Position numbers and translations under genes: made by a program
Notes under the pieces: model-generated
Database searches by the model: none
What the model was told of the DNA's origin: nothing
What the model saw: only the letters and a program-made list of their open reading frames with translations
Shown here: positions 45,967 to 54,868 of the stretch, one piece after another
How positions within the stretch are numbered: the stretch's first letter is position 1
Layout of the letters: every line of letters starts with the position of its first letter
Source: Candidatus Phyllobacterium onerii
GTDB lineage: Bacteria; Pseudomonadota; Alphaproteobacteria; Rhizobiales; Rhizobiaceae
Reading direction: 5' to 3'
NCBI RefSeq assembly: GCF_028331445.1
Contig: NZ_JAQMHX010000011.1
Span: forward strand, 1 to 64,000
Length of the DNA stretch: 64,000 nucleotides

Positions 45967-46313
45967 AATCCGTCGTGACCATTCGCAATGCCGGGCATAG
46001 CTATGACGGTCGGCACTGGCAGTTTCGCGATCTCGATCTCGACATGAAACGTGGTGACATACTCGCTATCCTCGGCCCCAACGGCCGTGGGAAATCAACG
46101 CTGCTGCGCGCCATGGCACACCTGCTCAAGCTGAACAGGGGCATGATCGAGGTCCTGCACACGGTCGGCTTCGTACCCCAGGATTTTGCAGGTTCTTTTC
46201 CCTATTCCGTCCTCGACATTGTGTTGATGGGACGGGCCCGGCACGTGCCGATTTTCCGCAATCCAACCAAGACTGACACGGCGATAGCAATGGATGCATC
46301 CTGGCTTACCTGA
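45960..46313 (+). pseudogene. FecE-like ABC ATPase, truncated
   Basis: Starts with GTG. Contains Walker A GPNGRGKST, QDFAGSFPYSVLDIVLMGRARHVPIF (Q-loop region), then stops at 117 residues, before the signature and Walker B motifs. A full ATPase would be about 250 residues. Position 2 of the Walker A GKS region reads GRGKS, within tolerance. The unrelated sequence after 46285 indicates a deletion junction. Confidence 0.88.
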
Positions 46314-46783
46314 GGGATCGGCAGAACTCCAACAAACGCAGCTCCGCCAAATCCGGTTAGCCGCCGATCGCCTTCCGGATCGCGCGCAGTGGTGGGCCAC
46401 ACTCGACCTGAAATCTTCAACAGCAATCGTGGATTTGGAAGATACGTGCTGCCCGTGTCCGGAGGCGCGGCGTGGCGGATCGCCGGGCGATAAAATCCCT
46501 GAGAAGGCAATTATAATATCTTCGTTCAACGAACGCCCTTTTGCTGCAATCCAAAATGCAGCCGTACGTCACATAATTCCAACAGCGTTTATCCTGCAGT
46601 GTCTGCAACAAATCTGATGCGGTCGCGGCCTCAAGGAAGTGTCAAGTTCTGCAAGAGAAAGCCGAATTCGTATGTGTCGCCGGCAAATCCTTGCCTGTTA
46701 GAGAAAGCTGCCGCCCGAAGGGATTGGGATGCACTGCGACGTGCCCCTTTTCCAGTTCATGCGCAGGCCGAAAGGATATCCCT
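46314..46783. other. Rearranged stretch without supported gene
   Basis: About 470 bp beyond the truncated ATPase. Open frames on both strands show no family pattern. One plus-strand reading (VLPVSGGAAWRIAGR) is coding-like but unassignable. Confidence 0.35.
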
Positions 46784-47233
46784 ATGCCCCATTCGCGTCC
46801 CCGCGCAACGGCCAGAATTGCCGGAATTCCGCTCCGCGCCGTGTTTGCGCAATTCCCTCTTGTCTGCTTCATCGGCGCATTTTTGTCCGACATTACCTAC
46901 TCGCGAACCGCCGACATGATGTGGGCGGACTTTTCCGCCTGGCTCGTCACCGTCGGCCTGATCATGGGTGGTCTCGGCTTCATAGCAGGACTGATCGATT
47001 TTCTCGGCGACCCCGGCCTCGGCAGTGAGCTGATCGCCCGGATTCATCTCATCGGCAGCGTGATCCTGCTGGTCATGGCAGCGTTCAACATGTTTATTCA
47101 CACCCATCATGCGTGGACCTCGATGATTCCCTTGGGCCTGACCTTGTCGGCGGGCATCGTGGTCGTCGCCTTGGTCACCGAGTGGATGGGCTTCTCGTTG
47201 GTCTTCCGTCTTGGTGTAGGAGTATCAGAATAA
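46784..47233 (+). CDS. DUF2231 membrane protein
   Basis: A 149-residue protein with four predicted helices (QFPLVCFIGAFLSDI, AWLVTVGLIMGGLGFIAGLIDFL, LIARIHLIGSVILLVMAAFNMFIH, SAGIVVVALVTEWMGFSLVF). The conserved VFAQFPLVCFIGAF and GLIDFL blocks are typical of DUF2231. It shares a TAATG stop/start with the sorbosone-dehydrogenase-type gene; this pairing is common in Rhizobiales, where the membrane protein may anchor or serve the dehydrogenase (inference). Confidence 0.85.
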   Translation: MPHSRPRATARIAGIPLRAVFAQFPLVCFIGAFLSDITYSRTADMMWADFSAWLVTVGLIMGGLGFIAGLIDFLGDPGLGSELIARIHLIGSVILLVMAAFNMFIHTHHAWTSMIPLGLTLSAGIVVVALVTEWMGFSLVFRLGVGVSE

Positions 47234-48471
47234 TGTCTTACCATTTTTCATTGATCAGCGCTGGCCGCGCTACGGCACTGACGCTTGTTTTCACCTTGGC
47301 TTCGGCATCCGGTTTCGCTGCGGACACCTTTGACGTCCAGAGCCAGATCGGCCCCAATCCGGTGCTGCCCGAACCGCAGCAATATCTGTACCCGCCCATA
47401 CATCTTGCACCCGTCGTCGGATGGAAGGACGGTGAAAAGCCGACTGTCGCCGCAGGACTCAAGATCGAGGCGCTCGCCACCGAGCTAGAGCACCCAAGGT
47501 CGGTCTATGCGCTTCCGAACGGCGACATCTTCGTTGTCGAATCCCGCGACCCGAAAATAGACAGCGCAAAGCGTCCAAAGGATATAGTCAGGAGCTGGGT
47601 AGAATCGTATGTGACGTCAGATGGCAAAGCAGTAAAGAGCAACCGCATCACCTTGCTGCGCGATACCAATTCCGACGGGAAACCCGAGACGCGTTCCGTT
47701 TTCCTTGACAACCTGTTTTCTCCCTTTGGAGTGGCATTGGTCGGCAGCGATCTTTACGTCGCCAATACTGATGCGATCATGCGCTACCCGTATGATGGCG
47801 GCACGCAGATCACCGCATCCGGCACCGAGCTCACGCCCTTGCCGGGAGGACCCATTGACCACCATTGGACAAAGAGCCTGCTCGCGAGCGCCGACGGTTC
47901 GCTGCTCTATGTCGGGGTTGGCTCCAATAGCAATATCACCGAGAACGGCATGGAGGCCGAGAAGAACCGGGCCGCCATCTGTGAAGTCGACAGGGCGACC
48001 GGTCGCTGGCGGATATTTGCCAGCGGGCTGCGCAATCCGAATGGCCTGAGCTTCGAGCCGCAGACCGGAGAGATAGCTGCCGCTTTTGCCTCCCTTGCGA
48101 TCGCCCCGGCAATGGCGGCGGCTGCGCATGGCAAGGGAGAAACCGTCACTCCAAACTTCCGGCAGGCGATCCCCAACATCCCGGGCAAATCGCTTGTGAC
48201 GGCGGTCGTCGATTATGCGCCGGGCGGATCATCGCCTGCACACACCCATCCGAAGTCGGCATTCATTTTCGCTTACGTCGTCTCCGGAGAAATCGAGTCG
48301 AAGGTGAATGACGAACCGACCAAGGTCTACCGCGCAGGCGAGAGTTGGTCGGAGGCACCGGGCGCAATCCACTCCATCAGCCGGAACGCGAGCAAGACCA
48401 AGCCAGCCAAGCTGCTCGCGGTATTCGTGGTTGACGCCGACGACAAGGAACTCGTTACCCCCATCAAATGA
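47233..48471 (+). CDS. Chimera: sorbosone dehydrogenase-type N-terminus fused to a cupin
   Basis: A 412-residue in-frame product. Residues 1-275 are the first blades of a secreted L-sorbosone/glucose dehydrogenase-type (PQQ-superfamily) beta-propeller: signal peptide (1-28), PRSVYALPNGDIFVVESRD, ITLLRDTNSDGKPE, SPFGVALVGSDLYVAN, HHWTKSLLASADGSLLYVGVGSNSNI and ASGLRNPNGLSFEPQTG. The rest of the propeller is missing. From about residue 276 it becomes a second protein: a leader-like AAAFASLAIAPAMAAAAHGKGE, then a cupin (SSPAHTHPKSAFIFAYVVSGEIESKV with HTH). The join keeps the frame. It looks like a deletion fusion of two exported proteins; whether it is active is unknown. Confidence 0.8.
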   Translation: MSYHFSLISAGRATALTLVFTLASASGFAADTFDVQSQIGPNPVLPEPQQYLYPPIHLAPVVGWKDGEKPTVAAGLKIEALATELEHPRSVYALPNGDIFVVESRDPKIDSAKRPKDIVRSWVESYVTSDGKAVKSNRITLLRDTNSDGKPETRSVFLDNLFSPFGVALVGSDLYVANTDAIMRYPYDGGTQITASGTELTPLPGGPIDHHWTKSLLASADGSLLYVGVGSNSNITENGMEAEKNRAAICEVDRATGRWRIFASGLRNPNGLSFEPQTGEIAAAFASLAIAPAMAAAAHGKGETVTPNFRQAIPNIPGKSLVTAVVDYAPGGSSPAHTHPKSAFIFAYVVSGEIESKVNDEPTKVYRAGESWSEAPGAIHSISRNASKTKPAKLLAVFVVDADDKELVTPIK

Positions 48472-48489
48472 TAAGGAATGAATGAAGCA

Positions 48490-48717
48490 ATGTCAGATAA
48501 ACTCAAAATGACCGCCTGCCGTGTGCATGAATTTGGTCCACCGGAAATAATCCGGACCGAACAGATAGTTCGACCGGTGCCTGGCGAAGGGGAGGTCTTG
48601 ATCAAGGTTAAGGCCGCGGGTGTCGGACCTTGGGATGGCTGGATTCGTTCCGGCAAGAGTGCCCTGCCGCAACCTTTACCACTGACGCTCGGTTCGGATC
48701 TCGCGGGCATCGGTAGG
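48490..48717 (+). pseudogene. N-terminal fragment of a quinone/alcohol oxidoreductase (MDR type)
   Basis: MSDKLKMTACRVHEFGPPEIIRTEQI, PGEGEVLIKVKAAGVGPWDGWIRSG and LPLTLGSDLAGIG are the first ~75 residues of a zinc-independent medium-chain quinone oxidoreductase. After about 48717 the frame runs antisense through the psiF-like gene, so the gene was cut by a rearrangement. Confidence 0.82.
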
Positions 48718-49125
48718 GCTTGCCGGAGCTGCAGCAGCAGAATCCGCGCTGCATTGGGCTTTACGGAAATCATTCCACTTCAGACCACCCAATGTCCCGG
48801 CACTCTTGGCAGCCTGATATTTGGCACTGCATTCCTTCATCGTCAAACCATCAGCTCCATCGGTGCCGCCGGCGGCTGTGGGTGTTGTTGCGGTATCGGA
48901 TTTTGTCTTGCTCGCCGGCTTTTTCGTCTCCGTTGCCGGCGCGGCATCAGAAGCGCATTCAGCTTTGCGGAAATCATTCCATTTCAAACCACCAAGCGTT
49001 CCTGCCTCCTTTGCCGCCTGATATTTGACGCTGCATTCCTTCGCTGTGAGCGCATAGGCTGGTGCAACGGCAAATGATGCCGCCGCAAACATGCCCGCGA
49101 ATACGAGATTTCGGATCATCGACAT
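48676..49125 (-). CDS. PsiF-repeat secreted protein
   Basis: A 149-residue exported protein with a signal peptide (FAGMFAAASFAVAPAYA). It carries two copies of a PsiF-like repeat: LTAKECSVKYQAAKEAGTLGG-LKWNDFRKAECAS and MKECSAKYQAAKSAGTLGG-LKWNDFRKAQCSA, joined by a Lys/Thr/Pro linker. Each repeat has two Cys, probably a disulfide. PsiF is a phosphate-starvation protein in enterics; its function is unknown. The last ~15 residues (after about 48718) lie over the broken oxidoreductase and are likely not native. Confidence 0.85.
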   Translation of the reverse strand: MSMIRNLVFAGMFAAASFAVAPAYALTAKECSVKYQAAKEAGTLGGLKWNDFRKAECASDAAPATETKKPASKTKSDTATTPTAAGGTDGADGLTMKECSAKYQAAKSAGTLGGLKWNDFRKAQCSADSAAAAPASPTDAREIRTERQW

Positions 49126-49275
49126 TGTAAACTCCCTCAGGTGGCCGGAAACGTCTGAACTCGCAACTTTATTGTCCGTTACGAGACGATGCATGGAAAT
49201 TTACCAAGGCACGTCTGTTTGTTCTTGCGAAAACTATACTTTCGTATAACAAAATGTATCGGGGGACTATAAAGC

Positions 49276-49545
49276 GTGAACAAGCAAACTTTGGGCCCAC
49301 AAGGCCTGACAATCGACTTACCGCCGCTGTTTATAAAATATCTCGATGCTGCAATTGTGCGCCTTCGGATGCACTATCCAGCTTTGGTTTTTTCTGGGAA
49401 TGACCGCGGTATTATCGTTACTGGTGACACCGACATCGATCCCGAGATATTGCGCTCGGCTGTCCTTCACATCGTCTATCGCGAAAAAATCTATGCGGAG
49501 ACGCTTACCATGCGTCAAAGCCTGCTGACGGCCGTTATGCGATGA
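49276..49545 (+). CDS. hxsD: His-Xaa-Ser system protein HxsD
   Basis: An 89-residue protein matching HxsD of the His-Xaa-Ser system: IDLPPLFIKYLDAAIVRLRMHYPALVF, GNDRGIIVTGDTD and ILRSAVLHIVYREKIYAETLTMRQSLLTAV. HxsD has no known enzymatic motif and is presumed to be an accessory or precursor-recognition protein for the two radical-SAM maturases. GTG start with a GGGGGAC site. Its TGA overlaps the hxsB ATG by 4 nt. A small inverted repeat TATAC-N4-GTATA (49235-49248) lies upstream. Confidence 0.85.
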   Translation: MNKQTLGPQGLTIDLPPLFIKYLDAAIVRLRMHYPALVFSGNDRGIIVTGDTDIDPEILRSAVLHIVYREKIYAETLTMRQSLLTAVMR

Positions 49546-50954
49546 ACCAGATCTGGCCCCTGAAATTTCGCTCACTTGACGCTTCGTCGCTGCTGTTTGC
49601 CGACGATGCCGGCGGCTACTTCAGATCGGACAATGAATTCCTGGACCGCTATGCCAGCGATGTTCTCTTCCAGAGTGATCATGTCTTCCTTTCCGACAAT
49701 GGGCACAGTTATTCGACAGAAGATGATCTTGCTTTCACGTCATTTGCGTTCCGATGGACAAGAAGACAATCGGTACAAAAGAAGCTCTCCTACATCATTC
49801 TTGTCCCAACCCTCCGTTGCAATTTGACCTGCACCTATTGTCAGGTTTCTCGCGCCCCGGAGGCAGCCAAGGGCTTTGATTGGAGCGATGAAACACTTGC
49901 CGGCACGATCTCTTTCCTGGACGCACTCGAGACTGCCGACATCAAAATCGAGTTTCAGGGAGGTGAACCCCTGCTTCGGCTCGACTTGCTCGATAAGATA
50001 AGAGCCTTCTGTCGCTCTCGCTTCAAACAATCCCAATTCGTCGTCTGCACCAACCTGCAACGCCTCGGGCCCAACGAGTGGAATTTTCTGGACGCTGACG
50101 ACACATTCGTCAGCACCTCACTCGACGGTGATTTCGCGACGCATCAGCGCCAACGAACCAGTGATGCCGACAAGACCAAGACCTTTTTTGCCAATCTGGA
50201 AGAAGCAGTTCGTCGCCTCGGAAGCAACAAAGTGTCGGCTCTCCCCACCATTGATGTCGACGACCCACCTGACGTCGAAATGCTGCTGGACAATTTTGAA
50301 CACTTCGGCCTTCGCTCGATCTACCTTCGCCCTATCAATCATCACGGCTTTGCCCGCAAGCTGAAACCGCAAGGCGACGTTGCGGCGCGTTGGAACAGTT
50401 TTCACGCACAGTTCATCGAGACCCTGATCAAGAGAAACGCACGCACTGGCAATTTCATGGAGGAGTACTATTTCAGCCAGTGCCTGAAGCGGGTGCTGCG
50501 GTCCGGCGCCGACAATCATGTTGACCTTCGAAATCCCAATTTCTTTGCTTCGGACTATATCGTGGTCGACCATGATGGCGTCTTCTATCCGACGGATGAA
50601 GCAAGGATGCTGTCGCGGATCGGCCGCGTTGATTTATCGGTCGGTAGGGTTGCAACTGGGATTGATCAGGAAAAGGTCGCAATGTTGAACGGTTCATCCC
50701 TCAACAATTTCGATCCAGACTGCATCCATTGCGCCTATCAACCTTTCTGTGGTTCTGACGTCGTCGACGACATATCGCGTTATGGACGAGTTGATATCCC
50801 ACGACACGAGACCTGGTTCTGCCGACGGCAGACATCGATCTTCGACAAGGTGTTTGAACTTATCTATCGCGACGACCCAGCCACGCAAAAATCATTGGTG
50901 CATTGGATCGGGCTTCCAGCGTGGCCGCAAGAGCTGGCGATGGTGCACCGATGA
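49542..50954 (+). CDS. hxsB: His-Xaa-Ser system radical SAM maturase HxsB
   Basis: A 470-residue radical SAM protein. The [4Fe-4S] motif is LRCNLTCTYCQVS (Cys 93, 97, 100, CX3CX2C). EFQGGEPLL is the GGE motif that binds the methionyl group. The C-terminal extension has extra Cys (PDCIHCAYQPFCGSD and WFCRRQ) as in SPASM/twitch-type maturases that hold additional clusters and modify ribosomal peptides. In the HXS system it is predicted to modify HxsA. Coupled by ATGA overlaps to hxsD and hxsC. Confidence 0.9.
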   Translation: MNQIWPLKFRSLDASSLLFADDAGGYFRSDNEFLDRYASDVLFQSDHVFLSDNGHSYSTEDDLAFTSFAFRWTRRQSVQKKLSYIILVPTLRCNLTCTYCQVSRAPEAAKGFDWSDETLAGTISFLDALETADIKIEFQGGEPLLRLDLLDKIRAFCRSRFKQSQFVVCTNLQRLGPNEWNFLDADDTFVSTSLDGDFATHQRQRTSDADKTKTFFANLEEAVRRLGSNKVSALPTIDVDDPPDVEMLLDNFEHFGLRSIYLRPINHHGFARKLKPQGDVAARWNSFHAQFIETLIKRNARTGNFMEEYYFSQCLKRVLRSGADNHVDLRNPNFFASDYIVVDHDGVFYPTDEARMLSRIGRVDLSVGRVATGIDQEKVAMLNGSSLNNFDPDCIHCAYQPFCGSDVVDDISRYGRVDIPRHETWFCRRQTSIFDKVFELIYRDDPATQKSLVHWIGLPAWPQELAMVHR

Positions 50955-52054
50955 TTCCGCTCAGACTGAAGATTGCTACCCAACGCGGCGAGCCTTTCAT
51001 CGTCCGCCTCAATGATGACCGGCATTTTCTCGACGCGACCTATGGCAGGATGACAGCCTTTGACGCTCAGCTCGAGGACGTGACGGCGAACGCAGCGCTA
51101 TACGCGACTAACCACGGACCTCTGCATATTTATGATACTGACCCGACGGAAACCCACGGCGATGTTTTGTTTGTCGTTCCCGACCGGAAGATTGCGCACC
51201 GATTTATCAGAGCCAATTCACGGCACAATACGTTTCTTGTAACGGAGCGGTGCGATCAGCTTTGTGTCATGTGTTCGCAGCCGCCAAAAGAAAATCACAC
51301 CGATATGTTTCCGCATTTCGAGGCGGCCGCACTGTTGACCGAAACGGGCAAGACAATTGGTATCTCCGGCGGTGAGCCCCTGCTTTATAAAGATGAGTTG
51401 TTCGGCCTGCTGGAGCGCGTCCTAACGGCAAGGCCGGATCTGAGATTCCACATCCTGACCAATGGCCAGCACTTTTGCGAAGAAGATGCCGGAGCCCTCT
51501 CGGCTTTGCCGAGGGACAGCATCCTTTGGGGCATACCACTTTATTCTCACAAATCCGCGACGCATGATGAGATCGTTGGCAAGCAAGGCGCCCACGGTCG
51601 CCTAATGCAATCCCTCGCCATCCTTGCCCGAACCGGCTCTGCCATTGAACTGCGAACGGTTGTCATGCAACCTAACGCAGCACAGCTTCCGTCGCTGGCG
51701 CGGTTCATTTCCAGTCACGTGCCATTTATTTCCGTCTGGGCCATCATGCAGCTCGAAAACATCGGTTACGGGCGACAAAACTGGGACCAATTGTTCTTCG
51801 ACAACTCTGTTGATTTTGCGCCGATCGCATCAGCGATGAATCTCGTGCGCGCTCGCGGCATCGAGGCACGGCTTTATAATTTTCCACTTTGCACGGTGCC
51901 TTTCGAATACAGGGAACTGGCACCACAGACAATTTCCGATTGGAAACGCGCATATCCCGACATATGCGAACCCTGTAGCATGAAAACGGAGTGCAGCGGC
52001 TTCTTCGAATGGCATCCGCACAATAAAAGCTATGAGGGAGTTAGGCCGATATGA
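50951..52054 (+). CDS. hxsC: His-Xaa-Ser system radical SAM maturase HxsC
   Basis: A 367-residue second radical SAM enzyme. Cluster motif TERCDQLCVMCSQ (Cys 101, 105, 108, CX3CX2C), SAM motif IGISGGEPLLY, and a C-terminal Cys group CEPCSMKTECSGFF suggest a further cluster. Proposed to act together with HxsB on the peptide encoded by hxsA (family knowledge). Starts inside the hxsB stop and ends inside the hxsA start (ATGA in each case). An in-frame upstream start at 50903 would overlap hxsB by more and is not favoured. Confidence 0.88.
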   Translation: MIPLRLKIATQRGEPFIVRLNDDRHFLDATYGRMTAFDAQLEDVTANAALYATNHGPLHIYDTDPTETHGDVLFVVPDRKIAHRFIRANSRHNTFLVTERCDQLCVMCSQPPKENHTDMFPHFEAAALLTETGKTIGISGGEPLLYKDELFGLLERVLTARPDLRFHILTNGQHFCEEDAGALSALPRDSILWGIPLYSHKSATHDEIVGKQGAHGRLMQSLAILARTGSAIELRTVVMQPNAAQLPSLARFISSHVPFISVWAIMQLENIGYGRQNWDQLFFDNSVDFAPIASAMNLVRARGIEARLYNFPLCTVPFEYRELAPQTISDWKRAYPDICEPCSMKTECSGFFEWHPHNKSYEGVRPI

Positions 52055-52641
52055 AACGAAAGCTGTTCGCAATCCCCTCTTTGCTCGCCGCGGGATTTCT
52101 CCCCTTTCAATCGCAGGCGCTGCCGCTCTTAAAAATTCCAGACGGTCCGCGCGCGGATTCGAAGTCAATTTTCGATGTTTTTCGGCTAACACACCATTTC
52201 ATTCTTGCCGGGCATCGAAGCCATAGTTCGCACAGCTCGCACAGCAGCCATGTCTCTCATCGTTCCTCAACCGGCGGCTATGCCGCACCACGATATGCGG
52301 CGCCGTCGCCGACCTATCTCGATCCTCTTTATAGTGCGCCCGCGCCACGAAGTGTTCCGCCAGCGCCCGACTACACGGCGCCGGCTCAACCGCAATATCC
52401 GGCACTAACACAGCCCGTTGTGCCGCGGACGCTGCGCGGCAACACAGAAAAATTCAAAGAAATCGTTGAGGAAGTCCAGTTCGCCATGATGGCGTTCGGC
52501 TACTACCAAGGTCCGATAGATGGCGTTTTCGGCAATGAATTGCGCGCAAGCCTGCGAAAAATGCAGGAAGACTATGGGCTAAAAGTAACAGGGACAATCA
52601 CACCGCAAACGCTGGATGCGCTCAAGATTGTCGCGCGCTAG
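52051..52641 (+). CDS. hxsA: His-Xaa-Ser repeat protein HxsA (putative modified precursor)
   Basis: A 196-residue exported protein. Signal peptide about residues 1-23 (LFAIPSLLAAGFLPFQSQA). Residues 55-72 carry six consecutive His-Xaa-Ser triplets (HRS HSS HSS HSS HVS HRS). Then a Pro/Tyr/Ala-rich linker (75-125), and a peptidoglycan-binding domain of the PG_binding_1 type (about 130-196, AMMAFGYYQGPIDGVFGNELRASLRKMQ). It is the presumed substrate of HxsB/HxsC, the repeat being modified and the tail tethering it to the cell wall. ATGA overlap with hxsC. Confidence 0.88.
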   Translation: MKRKLFAIPSLLAAGFLPFQSQALPLLKIPDGPRADSKSIFDVFRLTHHFILAGHRSHSSHSSHSSHVSHRSSTGGYAAPRYAAPSPTYLDPLYSAPAPRSVPPAPDYTAPAQPQYPALTQPVVPRTLRGNTEKFKEIVEEVQFAMMAFGYYQGPIDGVFGNELRASLRKMQEDYGLKVTGTITPQTLDALKIVAR

Positions 52642-52714
52642 CAACGACCGTACTGAAGCGTCCGCTTCCGGTATCTCAACACATTACAATTTTGCTTTTG
52701 AAGAGCGAGGGGAC

Positions 52715-54187
52715 ATGTCTCGTATTTGGGATGCGGTATGGACTGCATTGGCTCGATCGGTTCTCGTCGTAATCTGTTGCCTGGCGTTTACCAGCCCAAG
52801 CCTTGCAGCACAGGAGGACCGAACCGGTCCGGACTGGCAGCCAATGCGGATCAAGCTCGTGCGGGGCGACCTTCCGGCTTGCGAGCCCCTTTGTCCGGAA
52901 TGGATCTCGATGGAAGGGCAGATCACCGAAACGACACCAGCGTTGTTTTCGGCGGTGTTGAAGCACCTCGGCGCGCGCCGTCTTCCGATCGTCGTCAATT
53001 CGTTTGGCGGCAGCGTCGAAGGCGCGATCAAATTGGGCCGCATGATCCGGAAGAATGGACTTGACGTCGTCGTGGCGACAACACGTCTGTCAGGTTGCCC
53101 GACCGCCAAGGAGAACTGCCTGCCGCCCAAAAACGCAGATGGGACCTATCCCGGATTTGCTTATGACTACCAGGCACAATGCAACTCATCTTGCGGATAC
53201 ATGATGGCAGGCGGCGTGCGGCGGTTTGCTGGAGGGTGGGCCCAGGTTGGCGTGCACCAAATCACGACGACCTATTTTCGTCGCGAGCCTATTTACCGCA
53301 ACGACTACAAATCCGTCGGAGGCAAAAAGCGTGTGATTGATAGAAAGGTCGTGGGGCACAAGCAGGTGACAACGCGCACGACCACAAAACTGACCGCGTC
53401 GCATCGTGGCAATCTGACCGCCTATTTTAATGAAATGGGAATCGGTCCGGCGCTTTTGCAAAAAGCGCTTTCGATACCCGCTGCTGATATGTACACGCTT
53501 TCCCGCGACGAAATGAAGGCGATGAAAATCATCACGGGCGACAGCGCTGTTCGCGATTTTGTGTCCTTTCGAGTTTGTGAGGCGCTGCCAGCGCCACCAC
53601 ACTGTATCGCTCTTGCGGACAGCAAGCCTACCGTCGTTGCTGCTGCACCGCCAATGCAGCAAAAACCATCAGTGGAAATCAGCCAGATCAGCACATCAGA
53701 GGCCATCAGCAACACTGCATGCGACGACCTTGACGCTGCCAACGAAAAGACGCGCAATACGGGCAGATATCAGGACATCATCCACGACATTGCTTCGAAC
53801 AGATACCCAGCGAAACTCATCTTAAGCGAAAATCGCTTTGATGGGTCTTTTGTCTATGAAAACCAGCGGAATGCGGGCTGGAAGAAATATCGCCGACCGA
53901 TGATTGAAAGTCAGCAAAATGGTGAGCCGATCTTCGAGAACTGTTCCAGGCTAGCGGACGAGATCATTGGAACGATGAAAGCGATCGTGATTGCCGCCGA
54001 TTGGCACCGGGGTGCCAATCGAGCCAAAGGCAAGGTCTGGATATCGGCGGACACAGGCAAGTTGCTCCGAACAGAGCGGATTTTCACCGCTGTTGCACTT
54101 GGATACGGTCCGCAGGTTGGAGCAACGGCCGTTGAGATATTCACTTACGACCGTACCATCGAGCCTCCACCGCCGTTCGACCAATGA
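52715..54187 (+). CDS. Exported ClpP/crotonase-fold (Ser-protease-like) protein
   Basis: A 490-residue secreted protein (signal peptide residues 1-32, ending SPSLAAQ). The middle carries ClpP-type features: PIVVNSFGGSVEGAIKLGRMIRK (oxyanion/substrate loop), CNSSCGYMMAGGVRRF (candidate nucleophile Ser next to Cys, GxSxxG-like) and VGVHQIT (candidate His). The second half is unassigned and contains a Cys-bearing segment and a basic tail. It lies 73 nt after hxsA on the same strand and may process or export the HXS product (inference). The start at 52715 is chosen because it opens directly into the signal peptide. Confidence 0.75.
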   Translation: MSRIWDAVWTALARSVLVVICCLAFTSPSLAAQEDRTGPDWQPMRIKLVRGDLPACEPLCPEWISMEGQITETTPALFSAVLKHLGARRLPIVVNSFGGSVEGAIKLGRMIRKNGLDVVVATTRLSGCPTAKENCLPPKNADGTYPGFAYDYQAQCNSSCGYMMAGGVRRFAGGWAQVGVHQITTTYFRREPIYRNDYKSVGGKKRVIDRKVVGHKQVTTRTTTKLTASHRGNLTAYFNEMGIGPALLQKALSIPAADMYTLSRDEMKAMKIITGDSAVRDFVSFRVCEALPAPPHCIALADSKPTVVAAAPPMQQKPSVEISQISTSEAISNTACDDLDAANEKTRNTGRYQDIIHDIASNRYPAKLILSENRFDGSFVYENQRNAGWKKYRRPMIESQQNGEPIFENCSRLADEIIGTMKAIVIAADWHRGANRAKGKVWISADTGKLLRTERIFTAVALGYGPQVGATAVEIFTYDRTIEPPPPFDQ

Positions 54188-54257
54188 TCGATCTGGAGCA
54201 GTCGAAAAAAAGTTGCGCCACACCGCTTTCAGCAACTTGAGCCAAAAGGTTTCATCC

Positions 54258-54758
54258 ATGAAGAAGCATCTACTCATCATCGTCGCAGCGCTAACGGTGC
54301 TCAGCCATAGAGCCACCGCTGCGGAAAAGTTCCCCGCATCATGGCGAAAGACGATGACAAACGATCCAGCGACAAATCCCTATCTCACCGAATATTCTCT
54401 TGATCTGCAAAATCCGCTGCAGACGGGCGCGAGGAATTTCATCGTGGCCCGACTTGTCGGTTCTTACTGTCAGGGCGCCAAGATCAATAGGTCCAAGCTA
54501 CTGGCCTATCTTGCCAGCACGGGTATGGGCAATGCGGCTTTGTCCGCACAGCGGGACGCATATGATGCTGCCCGCATGACCTTCACCCATTTTGACTATC
54601 GGGCCCTCGCCCATTTATGCGCCGGCGCAGAATACATGCTCGGGGCAAAGGGAAAATTAGCTCAAGATATCGGCGAGCCCGGAAAGGGAGAGCCACGGGA
54701 CGCCTATGATCCGCTGAATCCGATGATCATGGTCGCCCGCCTGGTTCCCCGAGCGTGA
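54258..54758 (+). CDS. Small secreted hypothetical protein
   Basis: A 166-residue protein with a signal peptide (LLIIVAALTVLSHRATA). The mature part is helical with two Cys (GSYCQGAKIN and LAHLCAGAEYML), which could pair. It recalls small periplasmic proteins of DUF-type families, but none is recognised. Gap of 70 nt from the ClpP-like gene and about 110 nt to the aspartic protease gene, all on one strand. Confidence 0.7.
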   Translation: MKKHLLIIVAALTVLSHRATAAEKFPASWRKTMTNDPATNPYLTEYSLDLQNPLQTGARNFIVARLVGSYCQGAKINRSKLLAYLASTGMGNAALSAQRDAYDAARMTFTHFDYRALAHLCAGAEYMLGAKGKLAQDIGEPGKGEPRDAYDPLNPMIMVARLVPRA

Positions 54759-54868
54759 AGCAACGGACGTCGATCGCCCGACGAAATTTTTAGAAAGGGA
54801 CTGCTGCACCAGTAGCTTTGATTTGCAGGCCGACCGACACTACTGCGTGATTTATGGGAGATCGATAC

